A stretch of 64,000 nucleotides of DNA from Dolichospermum sp. DET69 (GCA_017355425.1 CP070233.1:846501-910500), one strand, 5' to 3'. Counted from the stretch's first letter, positions 34,158-43,730 are shown. Numbers and translations: made by a program. Notes: generated by a model not told the origin, from the sequence alone.

Positions 34158-36485
34158 TCAAGAAACGCGATTTCTCTTAACTTTCTTCAAGACTTGCCAT
34201 CTTTGTTGTAACTGCTGCCAGTTGGGAGTATGTCCACCATAACGCCAACTCACATAAGCATGACAAATTTCATCTATAACCTCAGCTATTTCTGGGGAAT
34301 GGTGTTGGGATGAAAACTGGGCATACTCTAGAGGTGTTTGACTGGGATGCTTCCCTAAACCCTTGTTAGCAGTCCATTGCAGCATTTGTTGATAAAGTCT
34401 TTCCATTGGGGGTAATTTCTTTAAGCAACGGAGGTTAAGCCACTTACGCCATTGTCCCCAACCGAGCCAACCGAAGAAAGCGGCAATTGTCCCCACGATT
34501 AAACCAGTTAATATCCCTAACCAACCTTTAGTAAATAAAGCCAAAAACCAGGCTATTCCTTGGAATAGCCAGCTAAATATCGTCCCAAACACAGTATTTA
34601 AAATAGCTGTAATTGGTGAAGGTAGCCAACCAGCTACCCAATTCCAAAATTGACGGAGGACACTAAAAGTTTGATCTTCTTCTATAGAAGGAGGAATCAA
34701 GGGATGTCCAGGAATGGGATCAAAGGTAAACCAGCCATACTTAGGAAAATAAACTTCCGTCATCGCGTAGGCATCAGTATTACGGACAACATACATCCCT
34801 GTAAACGGATTAAACTCCCCTGGAGCAAACCCCGCAACTAATCGGGCTGGAATGCCAACAGAACGCAGCATCACTGTTAATACAGTGGAAAAATGGTCTG
34901 GATAGCCACCTTTATTTTTGAATAAAAAGGTTTCTACTAAATCATCCTTCTCATCTAAATAAGGTAAGTCTAAGGGATTTGTGGGGAGGGTGTAATTTTG
35001 TTTAACATACTGAGCTAAGTAAAGAGCTTTTTCGTAAGCTGAATCTAAGTTTTTAGTCCCTGGAGAACGGGAAACCCGCTGTTGATCATAACTAGCCAGG
35101 ATTTCTTCAGTTCGTTTTCGGACTTTATCGGCAATTTCTGGGGGGATCGGTAGGTAATACTTTTTAATATTGCCTGGATATTTAGTTGAGGCTTTACTTA
35201 ACAAAGAGCGATCGCGGTAGGGAACATCTGAAACTACAGTATATGTTAGACCCTCTGACAATTGCACTGGCGCACGTAAACCATCTTCCTGATCAACTGC
35301 TATTGCGGGTGTGGGAAAATACAAACCTTTGGGATAGGACATCGCTGGAATCAGGTTAGGCATCTCTGACACCAAATTATAAGTTTGGACTACCTCTTTT
35401 GTTAGAGTAATGAAGGGTGGAGAATCAATAGAAATGCGGGAAGTCCAAGGTGATTGTCTGAGAGTAGTAACTTGATCATTCCGGGAAATCTTCCAACCTT
35501 TACCTGTATAACTGTCAAAAGCCAAAACTCGCCAAAAACCTGCTGCTTGCGATCGCACACGCATTACCACCTTGGGTTTCATTTCCCCCCGCAGGTTTTG
35601 GTTCATCTCGCTATTAAAACCGTAATAAAAATTATCATCTAATTTTCCTGGTTCACCAGCTTTTCTTGATCCATCAGCACCATTACCTTGACCACCACCC
35701 TTACCTTCACGGACATAACCAGGGTTAATAATATTCCGTCCTGTAAAATTTTCTGGAGCTTTAATCGGCGCACTGACAGGAAAAGACCGGAGTTGATAAC
35801 CAGGAACCCGGGGTAAAATTGCAAAAATCCCCAGTCCTAAAGCTACAATCACCAAAAAATTTAAAATTAGAAACTTAAAATTGAAACTAGAATTATTTTT
35901 TTGAGGAGATTTCTCCGCAGTAAATTGCTTAAAACCTAAGCGAGAACGGTAATCCAGCACTAAAGTTGGGAGAGCGATCGCCAAAAATAATAGCAACACA
36001 GGTGCAAAAGCCATAGTTTGGCTTAATGTCGCCGCTACACCCACCAATATCAACCCAATCACAATCGAATAGCCCAAATCTTTGCGCCGGGGCGTATCAA
36101 AACTGTGCAGCACTTGCAATTGAATCAATAATTCTGCCAAACTCAGCCGGGTATCATTCCAATTACCGATAAAACGCCCAAAAAAAGCACCCAAAGCCAA
36201 TAACATTCCAATCGCAATACAAAACTGGATGGGAATATTAGAACTACGGCGACGGTAATAACTCCACCATGTACCCACCATAGTCAGTGGTACTGTCCAC
36301 CAACTAAATTGAGTTTCACCAGCAATATCCGTGGCCACAATCCCCAAAATTACCAATACCATCACTAGCACTCGTAAAGGAATTGAATCTTCCACTGCTT
36401 TTAATGGCGATTTTCCTCTAGTTTGTTGCCACTGATTACCTACCGGCAAACGCCAAAACCGATTCATCCTGGATAAATTAACCAT
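34158..36485 (-). CDS. TgpA-like membrane protein with degenerate transglutaminase core
   Basis: 775 aa from ATG 36485. Five or six N-terminal transmembrane helices, a large extracytoplasmic region with a transglutaminase-like core (about residues 520-640), two further membrane segments and a cytoplasmic tail (DUF4129-like). In active enzymes the core reads G-Y-C-E-H-F; here it is GGYPDHFSTVLTVMLRSVGI, so the nucleophilic cysteine is proline. The catalytic histidine position (DAHAW in others) reads DAYAMTEVYF. Only the Asp of WFTFDPIPG remains. The protein should therefore not be a working transglutaminase or protease, and a scaffold role is possible. The gene lies downstream of the PatU3-like gene on the same strand. 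Confidence 0.82.
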   Translation of the reverse strand: MVNLSRMNRFWRLPVGNQWQQTRGKSPLKAVEDSIPLRVLVMVLVILGIVATDIAGETQFSWWTVPLTMVGTWWSYYRRRSSNIPIQFCIAIGMLLALGAFFGRFIGNWNDTRLSLAELLIQLQVLHSFDTPRRKDLGYSIVIGLILVGVAATLSQTMAFAPVLLLFLAIALPTLVLDYRSRLGFKQFTAEKSPQKNNSSFNFKFLILNFLVIVALGLGIFAILPRVPGYQLRSFPVSAPIKAPENFTGRNIINPGYVREGKGGGQGNGADGSRKAGEPGKLDDNFYYGFNSEMNQNLRGEMKPKVVMRVRSQAAGFWRVLAFDSYTGKGWKISRNDQVTTLRQSPWTSRISIDSPPFITLTKEVVQTYNLVSEMPNLIPAMSYPKGLYFPTPAIAVDQEDGLRAPVQLSEGLTYTVVSDVPYRDRSLLSKASTKYPGNIKKYYLPIPPEIADKVRKRTEEILASYDQQRVSRSPGTKNLDSAYEKALYLAQYVKQNYTLPTNPLDLPYLDEKDDLVETFLFKNKGGYPDHFSTVLTVMLRSVGIPARLVAGFAPGEFNPFTGMYVVRNTDAYAMTEVYFPKYGWFTFDPIPGHPLIPPSIEEDQTFSVLRQFWNWVAGWLPSPITAILNTVFGTIFSWLFQGIAWFLALFTKGWLGILTGLIVGTIAAFFGWLGWGQWRKWLNLRCLKKLPPMERLYQQMLQWTANKGLGKHPSQTPLEYAQFSSQHHSPEIAEVIDEICHAYVSWRYGGHTPNWQQLQQRWQVLKKVKRNRVS

Positions 36486-36736
36486 GTTCAAACAAGCAAA
36501 GCTATGATGTAGACGCTGCGGACACAATGCTAGGCTTCAACTTTTCTCCCTATCCTAGCCTTAGACTCACTAGGAGTAAAAGTATCGCGCTCATAGCTAA
36601 GTGAATTAGATACGCCCTTAATATTGATATTGTTGTTTGCAAAGAGAATTAAGTTTTAAACCCAGGAAATTAATCAAGATTAATATACATCTGTTGCTAT
36701 TACTCCCATCTAATTCCTAGATATGGAAATTTTGAA

Positions 36737-37531
36737 CTAGATTTTCACCTGAATAGCCAACAATAAAGGCTGTTGATCTAATTCGGGAAACTCAACGGAC
36801 AAAGTATAAGTTGGCTGATTTCTATCAATTTGTAACTCGATAATTGGTATTTCCGAAATCTCAGATTTCACCAATTCTTGAGTATTATTACCCTGGAGTT
36901 GTAAAATTCCTGGTGTAGGTAATTCACCTCGAACCGTCAATTTCGTAAATTCATCTAAATTATGTAATTCTACTCGAATACTCAGATTCCCCACAGTAGT
37001 GAGCCATTGTCTATCTACTAATGGTTGACTAAATGAAATCGGCAGAGTTAAATTTTCCAACAGTTGTTTGGCTGCCATTAAAGACAAAGCCATTTGTTGC
37101 CGTGGTAGCAAATCAAAATAATCGCTCTCAATATCAGGTGTAGCTGTCAGAGTATCAGCCGAACGATAAGAGCTTCTCAGGACTAACCCGGCCAAATCAT
37201 TGATGGCCTGAGCATCCGTGGGGAACATACTTTCTACCACGCAAACTAATTTAGCTCCCAGGGGTAAGGAAGATGTTAATAACACCTGACATTTTTCTAA
37301 CAATTGCCAAAAAACTTTTTCGGGCAAAGGAATTGGTAAATTTAACTTAGATTGGTGGACAGTCCACCCCCAAACAGGAACTAATCCCAATGATTGTTCT
37401 TCTACACAGTCAGGATACTCTACCGATTGTGTTTCCCAGGGGAACAACGGCGGATTTTTTTCTACTTGGTCTTGTAAACGACGCTTAAGAATAGCTTGAA
37501 AACGTTCTTGCACAGTAGGAATTTCTCCCAA
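36737..37531 (-). CDS. PatU3-like protein downstream of hetZ (tentative)
   Basis: 264 aa, cytoplasmic, no membrane segment. It starts MGEIPTVQERFQAILKRRLQ, with PPLFPWETQSVEYPD near the N-terminus and a beta-rich C-terminal half. It lies 176 bp downstream of hetZ on the same strand. In Anabaena PCC 7120 hetZ is followed by patU5 and patU3, whose product antagonises HetZ in heterocyst patterning. I base the name on this position and a partial memory of the N-terminus; another conserved cyanobacterial protein is possible. Confidence 0.5.
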   Translation of the reverse strand: MGEIPTVQERFQAILKRRLQDQVEKNPPLFPWETQSVEYPDCVEEQSLGLVPVWGWTVHQSKLNLPIPLPEKVFWQLLEKCQVLLTSSLPLGAKLVCVVESMFPTDAQAINDLAGLVLRSSYRSADTLTATPDIESDYFDLLPRQQMALSLMAAKQLLENLTLPISFSQPLVDRQWLTTVGNLSIRVELHNLDEFTKLTVRGELPTPGILQLQGNNTQELVKSEISEIPIIELQIDRNQPTYTLSVEFPELDQQPLLLAIQVKI

Positions 37532-37706
37532 TTGAAAGGTTTGGGGCTTTTCTTGTCAAGCTCAGTTCACCAATGATTTGGCTAACATCTTGATCTGAAT
37601 GTTTACCCCGTCAATTTCCTCACATTATAACAAGCTATACCCGTAGGTGTTGAATTTATAAATTTTCAATACCCAAGCAAGTTGATAATTTTATGAGGAT
37701 CACAAG

Positions 37707-38894
37707 TCACCATTCATGGGTAGATGCACTAGATCCGGACACTAAAGAATTCCGAATTTCCCAAGCTTGTTCTAAAATCTTAAACCAACGTTTCTGTAAT
37801 TGTGCCATTGACAAGCCAACAATCTTGGATATTTGCTCGTCAGGTTTTCCTTGTTGCTTCAAATCTAAGATAGACTTTTGTTTCTCATCTAGCTGTGCTA
37901 TGTAAGTTTCCCATTGAATCGGAGTTAAACCCAAATTAGTGGGTAAGGAAACTTCTAACCACTCATGAACCAATTCCCAGCGATGTAAAAGAGCAAACCG
38001 AATTAAATGATATTTAAACCGTTGCTGTAAATAATCACGCTGCCGAGATGTTAAACCTAAAATTGACTCAATTTCTGGTGCTGATAAATCTTGAAGACGA
38101 AGCGCAAAGTAATCAGCACAGTCAGATTGTTCTTTTTCTTCTAAATAGTCTATTAATTCCGTAATCACAACCGAGCGCAGGGTATTTTCTTCTGGTTCGG
38201 GTTGCATTGCCATAGCCGAGCGTAATTTGTGGATAGCTGGCTCTTCCCAAGAACCGTCAGACTCACCACTACCACCTTCAGATGCCAGTTCTATATCTAC
38301 ACTTGTTTCTAGAGGCTGCTGTTTGGAAAAAGTTTGCGCTCGCAGAATAATTAGCTGTTGCTGTCTACCGGGGAGGGGAATCCGACGTTTACCGTATCTT
38401 TCGGTAAATGCCATGTATTCTCCCAATTCTAATAGAGTCTGGGGGCGATAGGTAGGACCTAATTGGTTCTCCCTTCTAAAAGCATTTAAAGACTCCAGAT
38501 AAAAACTCTGGAGAAAATCTTCAATGATAGTCAAGCGCCCTTGATAGCTTAATTGCTTATGAGGGGGATTAATATAACGATAAACAATAGCACTCAGTGT
38601 GCTGTGTAATTCTACCCTTCCACGACTTGAGCCTAACTGATAGTAGCGGATACACTGTTGTAACCGATGTTTAGCTAGGCTCATGGCTGAACTTTCTACA
38701 GACCCGGAAGTTTGAATGCGTTTACTTTCATTGCAAATCCGCAGAACTTCGTTAGTAATTCTCACGGACACATCGTGACAATTCTGCTCCGAAGCCTTAG
38801 TTGACTGTTGAAGTTCCCTAAATAGGAATTGAAAGATGACCTCCACGCTGATAGAAATTTTCCCTTGAGTAGTTGCGATTGCTGTTAAATTCAT
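37707..38894 (-). CDS. hetZ: Heterocyst differentiation protein HetZ
   Basis: 395 aa from ATG 38894 (MNLTAIATTQGKISISVEVI); an upstream ATG at 38990 would add 32 residues of unlikely composition. Conserved HetZ blocks are visible: SSRGRVELHSTLSAIVYRYI, RENQLGPTYRPQTLLELGEY, TERYGKRRIPLPGRQQQLII, a sigma-factor-like region SAPEIESILGLTSRQRDYLQ and the C-terminal EIRNSLVSGSSAS. HetZ is a DNA-binding regulator that acts with HetR in early heterocyst commitment; close homologues also occur in non-heterocystous cyanobacteria, so presence alone does not prove differentiation. A divergent gene starts 210 bp away. Confidence 0.85.
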   Translation of the reverse strand: MNLTAIATTQGKISISVEVIFQFLFRELQQSTKASEQNCHDVSVRITNEVLRICNESKRIQTSGSVESSAMSLAKHRLQQCIRYYQLGSSRGRVELHSTLSAIVYRYINPPHKQLSYQGRLTIIEDFLQSFYLESLNAFRRENQLGPTYRPQTLLELGEYMAFTERYGKRRIPLPGRQQQLIILRAQTFSKQQPLETSVDIELASEGGSGESDGSWEEPAIHKLRSAMAMQPEPEENTLRSVVITELIDYLEEKEQSDCADYFALRLQDLSAPEIESILGLTSRQRDYLQQRFKYHLIRFALLHRWELVHEWLEVSLPTNLGLTPIQWETYIAQLDEKQKSILDLKQQGKPDEQISKIVGLSMAQLQKRWFKILEQAWEIRNSLVSGSSASTHEW

Positions 38895-39104
38895 AGTCCC
38901 AGTTCTCAAAAAGACCCTAACATACTTTGGACACGACTTGTTAGACTTTGGATAATAGCTGCATGGTTTTTGTGTACAAGTCAAACGCAAACCAATTTAC
39001 ATTGAGGATGTGGCTGATAAAGAATATTGAACTTGTGAATCCCAATTTTGTGGGCTATTCTCTCGCTTATGTTTTAGCCATTATCCAAAAGTCATTTACA
39101 ACTC

Positions 39105-39581
39105 ATGATGGATTTAGAAGCACAAATTCAATTGCTGATAGACAATGCACCCCAGGATGGCGTGACACCACAAATTATGGTATCAATCGCTCCTGTATTA
39201 ACCGCTATTGCCGAAAAGTTAAACTACTACCAATACTTTATTCTCCAAAATTCTGAGAAGGATTGGGTTTTAACTACATTAAGCAACCGCGCAAATCCAG
39301 GAATAGAAAAGCAAGTTATTTACGCTTTCCCTACCATACAAGATGTTTCCCAAATCTCAGATGCTGGGCGTGACCCTCACTTGCTGCCAACCCTCATGGA
39401 TGTTACCCAAATTTTATTTCAATTAGTAGCTCTGAAACCAGTACACAGCATAGTTTTCATAGAAACACCTGGAAATATAACCAATACGGTGGAAGTGCGG
39501 CGTTCTGAGATGGAAAGGCTGATTCAGCAACGATTACAAGAATTTAAAGGTAAAAAAATAGTTCCTCCCAATATTGCCTAA
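39105..39581 (+). CDS. Conserved cyanobacterial protein of unknown function, divergent from hetZ
   Basis: 158 aa, soluble. It starts MMDLEAQIQLLIDNAPQDGV and has strands such as YQYFILQNSEKDWVLTTL and KPVHSIVFIETPGNIT that suggest an alpha/beta fold. No catalytic motif is obvious. It is transcribed away from hetZ across a 210-bp gap that must hold both promoters; I saw no clear binding site there. The 3' side abuts a tandem repeat array. Confidence 0.65.
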   Translation: MMDLEAQIQLLIDNAPQDGVTPQIMVSIAPVLTAIAEKLNYYQYFILQNSEKDWVLTTLSNRANPGIEKQVIYAFPTIQDVSQISDAGRDPHLLPTLMDVTQILFQLVALKPVHSIVFIETPGNITNTVEVRRSEMERLIQQRLQEFKGKKIVPPNIA

Positions 39582-39594
39582 ATTTGGGATTCAG

Positions 39595-39702
39595 GAGTCA
39601 CCGTAGGGGCAATCCCCCTGTGGTTGCCCCTCTTGTGGAGTCACCGTAGGGGCAATCTCCCTGTGGTTGCCCCTCTTGTGGAGTCACCGTAGGGGGCAAT
39701 CC
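39595..39702. repeat. 43-bp tandem repeat (2.5 copies), interrupted by a MITE
   Basis: Units start at 39595, 39638 and 39681 (gagtcaccgtaggggcaatc...). The third is interrupted at 39702 by the family A MITE and resumes at 39921 (aggggcaatccccctgtggt). Each unit contains a ggggcaa/ttgcccc hairpin. There are no spacers, so this is not a CRISPR array. Confidence 0.85.
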
Positions 39703-39920
39703 CTGACAGGTGTAGGTTTTTAATATTCTCTGTAAAGGCAAGACCAGGAAGACAAGGAGGGATAGTAGACAAGGAAGATTTTATCCATAAAATACCCAAT
39801 TTATGGTTTGTTTTATGACCAATCATCCATTTCTTGTCCGGTTTTCCTCCCTTGTCACCTTGTCTGCCTTGTCTTCCAAGTCCTGTCCTCACCCAATTGT
39901 AAAAAACCTACACCTGTCAG
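39703..39920 (+). mobile_element. MITE, family A, copy 1, with 19-bp perfect terminal inverted repeats
   Basis: Ends are ctgacaggtgtaggttttt (39703-39721) and its exact reverse complement (39902-39920). The inside is a long imperfect inverted repeat rich in cttgtc/gacaag and codes for nothing. It sits inside the third unit of the 43-bp array, and ggggcaatcc occurs on both sides (39693-39702 and 39922-39931), consistent with a 10-11-bp target-site duplication. Same family as 9468-9664. Confidence 0.82.
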
Positions 39921-40095
39921 AGGGGCAATCCCCCTGTGGTTGCCCCTCTTGTGGAGTCACCGAGTCAGGAAGAAGGAAAAAGGAGTAAAAACATTTGCTC
40001 CCTATTCCCTATTCCCTCCTGTATTAATTGCTGTCCTACCACCGCGTTGCTATAAATTTCCTCAATCCCAAATCTTAAATCGCCCTAATTTTTTT

Positions 40096-41067
40096 TTAAT
40101 AGAGCCGACTTAGGACATATTCAGTCAAATTTATGAGTGCTTCGCGCGATTTTGATGGGGGTAAAATACCGATATGCTCGCTGGCTAATTTAGCATGGTG
40201 AGCAGCTAATTCTCTAGCTTGCTGGATACCTCGACTATCATGAATTAGTGCCAATGCTTGCTCTAAATCCCCTGACTGGGCAAACTCTCGTTTAATCAGG
40301 ACTTCTAAGTAGGGTTTTTCTGCCAAAGCAAATAAAGCTGGTGCTGTCAGGTTGCCACTTTTGAGATCAGAACCTGCTGGTTTACCCAGGGTGTCTGTTG
40401 AACTGGTGAAATCAAGAATATCATCTACTATCTGGAAAGAAAGACCGAGATGGCGACCATAGCCGAACAAGTGTTCGGCAGTTTCTAGGGATGTTTCACT
40501 AATTAATCCAGCAGCTTTAGCACTGTTGGCAATTAATGACGCTGTTTTGTAATAGCTCTTTTGCAGATAGGTTTCTATAGAGAGATTAGCATCAAAGCGA
40601 TTTAGCCCTTGCTGAATTTCTCCAGCCGCTAAGTCCATGATTACTTCGGATAGGAGTTTGACAACATCCAAATTATTGAGATTTGCTAAATACCAAGACG
40701 ATTGAGCAAAGAGGAAATCCCCTGCAAGCACAGCAATGCGATTACCAAATAAACTATGTACAGTCGGTACACCACGCCGGACATCTGATTCATCTACTAC
40801 ATCATCATGTACCAAGCTGGCTGTGTGGATCATTTCTGTAATTTCTGCCAGTCGTCGGTGACGCGCTGTAATATCTTCTTCTAACATGGTCGCCCGCGAT
40901 ATAAGTAGCACTATCGCAGGTCTGATTCGCTTCCCTCCAGCACCGAATAAGTGTTCGGCTGCGGCATAGAGAATGGGATGGCGATTTCCAACTAGCTGTT
41001 TAAGGTTATCTGCTAGTATTTGCAGGTCTGCTTCCACAGGGGTAAACAGGGAGGTGGCTGGGGTCAT
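40096..41067 (-). CDS. Solanesyl/polyprenyl diphosphate synthase
   Basis: 323 aa trans-prenyltransferase, elongating farnesyl or geranylgeranyl diphosphate to the long side chain of plastoquinone. The two aspartate-rich motifs are LVHDDVVDESD and QIVDDILDFTSS, and FGAGGKRIRPAIVLL is the conserved start. The same-strand neighbours upstream are murI and the two amidases, the order I recall from Anabaena PCC 7120. Confidence 0.93.
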   Translation of the reverse strand: MTPATSLFTPVEADLQILADNLKQLVGNRHPILYAAAEHLFGAGGKRIRPAIVLLISRATMLEEDITARHRRLAEITEMIHTASLVHDDVVDESDVRRGVPTVHSLFGNRIAVLAGDFLFAQSSWYLANLNNLDVVKLLSEVIMDLAAGEIQQGLNRFDANLSIETYLQKSYYKTASLIANSAKAAGLISETSLETAEHLFGYGRHLGLSFQIVDDILDFTSSTDTLGKPAGSDLKSGNLTAPALFALAEKPYLEVLIKREFAQSGDLEQALALIHDSRGIQQARELAAHHAKLASEHIGILPPSKSREALINLTEYVLSRLY

Positions 41068-41513
41068 GGATGGGCGGACTCTGACTTAGGTTACGAAAGT
41101 TTACATATTCTTTAATTTTAAGATAACCCAGTGTCAGCGCAAAGTTTTCCTTCGGGAATCTAATTTTTAATATCTATTAAGATATTCATACATTAGATGA
41201 TAAATATGTTAAAATGATTATTGTTTTAAGTTTAGTTAATTTTTGTCAAGTTTATCAATCACTAATTGCGTAATAATTAAAGTTTTAGTGTTAATAAAAT
41301 AACTCACGTTACTAGTAATCTAAAGTTGGCTGTCAGCAACAAAAATTTTGCAAATTTAGTCTAGAAATTTGCTTCAAATTCAAGCTGGCTGTGCTAGGCT
41401 AGTACCTAGAGATATTAAATTTTTCAGATTATTCACTTCCGAAGTAAAACCATCTTATGGTGATTTTACACAATAGTGTTGTGGGTCTAAAATAACTCGT
41501 CGCCAAGGAGAAA

Positions 41514-41603
41514 ATGGGAATTATTCCTAAATTCTGGGCGACAATCATACCTTTTAAATTGAATTATGCTTTTCCAGTTATGGAACTAACTCAACGTGTT
41601 TAG
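41514..41603 (+). CDS. Possible 29-residue small protein
   Basis: ATG 41514 is preceded by AAGGAG four bases upstream, the best ribosome site in this 830-bp gap. The product, MGIIPKFWATIIPFKLNYAF plus nine residues, is hydrophobic and aromatic. I know no family. The start region also pairs with downstream bases (gtcgcc/gggcgac flank the start), which could regulate translation. The rest of 41068-41901 is AT-rich and without visible genes. Confidence 0.35.
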   Translation: MGIIPKFWATIIPFKLNYAFPVMELTQRV

Positions 41604-41901
41604 CGCGCGTTAAGTATCAGCGTATGTCTGTTTAACTTGGTGTGAGGTCAATAGAACAGGCTAGGTAAATTGCTGATGAACGCAGTGTAAGTTTGCTATT
41701 TAGCAATTTTACTGTTGTCAGATGTATGGCCTGGGAAAGTTGATATTAAAGAGAATAAATTAATTGACCAGAGAAAATTAGTTTTCTACTGGAAAGCTTT
41801 GTATAGCTAACTACATTTATCAAGGGTGTGCTTGATTAACTGAAGTTTTGCCAGTTTTGTATGCAATTTTATATTCCTTAGTAAGTAAAGATGGTGGAAC
41901 A

Positions 41902-42099
41902 ATGATTTACAGAAATATGCCTATGATGATATTCATTTTAGCTGCTGGCTACTTATTTAGTGTGTATTTATTATTAGCATTAGCAAAGCGAGCGGGCAAA
42001 AAAAATGTGCCGCAAAGTGATTCTAATGCTGTCCAAAATAAGTATAAGCAGCAGAGAGGATTAACGGCAAATGTAACGGAAGCCGTCAATAGTCAATAA
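41902..42099 (+). CDS. Small single-pass membrane protein
   Basis: 65 aa from ATG 41902 (MIYRNMPMMIFILAAGYLFS), with GGTGGA just upstream; an in-frame ATG at 41848 would add 18 residues. One transmembrane helix is followed by a basic, Gln/Asn-rich tail (LAKRAGKKNVPQSDS). Long leader and trailer gaps on both sides suggest an independent transcript. No family recognised. Confidence 0.5.
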   Translation: MIYRNMPMMIFILAAGYLFSVYLLLALAKRAGKKNVPQSDSNAVQNKYKQQRGLTANVTEAVNSQ

Positions 42100-42404
42100 A
42101 GGGGTTACTATATCAACGCAATGATCCGACATTATATAATTAATTGTGTTTAAATACTTGTTCAATGATGAGTCAGTATTTGTGTAAAAATTTGGCGATT
42201 TTTTGCAAAGTTTGCAAGTTGGAGTGATTTATCCAAATCCTTGCAAAAGACTATCTAGGGTTTGCAAAAAAGAAAGCAAAAGGGTTGATAGATAAAGGTT
42301 TGCAGGGTTTTATAACCAAACAAGTGCAAGATTATTGACAATAGATGTTTAAAACCCTGGCATTTTCATCAAAAATAATCGCGTAAATTTGAGGACTAAT
42401 TGTC

Positions 42405-42471
42405 CAACCTTCTCTTCCTTCTTCTTCCTCCTCTTTATTCCTCCTGACTCGGTGACTCGGTGACTCCTAGC
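42405..42471. repeat. Dispersed repeat ending ACTCGGTGACTCC
   Basis: A pyrimidine-rich run followed by ctcctgactcggtgactcgg. Related copies are at 57662-57736, 62703-62806, 43786-43868 (partial) and 32500-32545. It lies in the gap 42100-42576, which also has several tttgcaaa/ttgcaagt repeats (42190-42310). Confidence 0.65.
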
Positions 42472-42576
42472 CTTCACGAGAAGACTTTTTCAGCAAACTC
42501 TATCTACCTGCCTAAAATTCTTACTATTAGACTGCTTTAAGTGGACAAGGTTTTCAAACTCGTTGTGGTGAACTAC

Positions 42577-42726
42577 CTACACCGCCTGAGTACAGGTCGG
42601 TGTAGGCTTCTGGTACATTCTTAATGTTGCCAGAACTTCCTTAGAGGTACTATTAGTAGTAGAGTTACTTACTACCGGATTCCCTTTACGGCGTTTTATC
42701 GTTGGGAACAGTCCAGCAATTCTCAT
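42577..42726 (-). CDS. Possible 49-residue small protein
   Basis: A minus-strand frame starting MRIAGLFPTIKRRKGNPVVS, then a Ser/Thr/Asn-rich middle and LATLRMYQKPTPTCTQAV. Composition is protein-like, but there is no good ribosome site and no known family. Another possibility is a transposon end, since the DNA (gtgtaggcttctggtacatt) resembles insertion-element 3' regions. On the opposite strand just downstream, aatgagaattgctg repeats the coding start of this frame. Confidence 0.28.
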   Translation of the reverse strand: MRIAGLFPTIKRRKGNPVVSNSTTNSTSKEVLATLRMYQKPTPTCTQAV

Positions 42727-42846
42727 ATTAAGGTTTCATGACATTTAAACCCTTACAGTACAAGGAGTTTACAATTCTTAACAAATCTGGAGATTACTGG
42801 AATGATGCAAACTCGTTTCAAAATGAGAATTGCTGCACCATGAAGG

Positions 42847-42866
42847 ACTTTTAAAACATCCTCTAA
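42847..42866. repeat. Solitary end of MITE family B
   Basis: acttttaaaacatcctctaa resembles the right-end inverted repeat of the element at 45861-46020 (acttttcaaacaacctctaa). No partner end is seen nearby. It overlaps the 3' end of murI. Confidence 0.45.
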
Positions 42867-43708
42867 GATACAACAGCATCTGCAAAACATACCTGTTCTA
42901 CCATTGGGGTATAACCCAACCACTGCAAACCAGATTGAGTAAATTGCTCAGGACAACCGCTGACAGCGAAGCGGGTAGGCATTGGTGGATGAGTATTTTT
43001 AATCCCCAGTATATCTAATTCTTGAGAGCAAGCAGCGACGACATGAACTGCTGGGTCAATTAGTTTGACGTGGGAGGGGAGGAGCGATCGCAAAACAGGT
43101 GAAAGATGGGGATAATGGGTACAACCATAAACTAAAGTATCAATTTCTTTCTCAAGCAAAGGCTCTAAATAAGTTATTGCTATTTGAGTAGTATAAGGAT
43201 CATGAATACGATTTTGTTCAATGAGAGGCACAAATTCAGGACAACTGACCTGCCAAACTTGGACATTGGGTTGAATTTCTAAAATAGCTTGACGATAGGC
43301 ATTGCTTTGAGCCGTAGCGGGAGTAGCAATCACACCAATCCGCTGTCCTTGTTGGACTGCTGCCTTTGCCCCTGGTAGAATCACGCCCAAAATCGGGAAA
43401 TCAAATTCTTGTCGGACAATATCTAATGCCAGAGCAGAACTGGTGTTACAAGCCATAATAGCCATTTTCACCCGTTGCTGCTGCATCCAATGGAGGATTT
43501 CTCGAACAAATTGTAAAATTTCTGTTTGGGAACGAATTCCATAAGGAAGACGGGCTGTATCCCCCACATAAATAATTGATTCATGAGGAAGTTGTTGATA
43601 AATCTGTCGTAGCACAGTTAGCCCACCGACACCACTGTCAAATACGCCAATAGGAGCGCGTTGAGGTTCTTGAGGGGAAAAAGTATCAAAAATAGAAGAT
43701 GAATACAC
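42863..43708 (-). CDS. murI: Glutamate racemase
   Basis: Makes D-glutamate for peptidoglycan. Both catalytic cysteines are present: MACNTSSALALDIV and VYGCTHYPHL. The N-terminus has PIGVFDSGVGGLTVLRQIY. 281 aa. It lies downstream of the amidase pair and upstream of the polyprenyl synthase on the same strand, a cell-wall cluster. The 3' end runs into a MITE end. Confidence 0.96.
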   Translation of the reverse strand: MYSSSIFDTFSPQEPQRAPIGVFDSGVGGLTVLRQIYQQLPHESIIYVGDTARLPYGIRSQTEILQFVREILHWMQQQRVKMAIMACNTSSALALDIVRQEFDFPILGVILPGAKAAVQQGQRIGVIATPATAQSNAYRQAILEIQPNVQVWQVSCPEFVPLIEQNRIHDPYTTQIAITYLEPLLEKEIDTLVYGCTHYPHLSPVLRSLLPSHVKLIDPAVHVVAACSQELDILGIKNTHPPMPTRFAVSGCPEQFTQSGLQWLGYTPMVEQVCFADAVVS

Positions 43709-43730
43709 AGCAAATATTAATTTAGATTGT

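Noticed and set aside
39595-39960. CRISPR array
   Set aside because: The 43-bp units are adjacent with no unique spacers, and the interruption is a MITE with inverted ends. No cas genes in the window.
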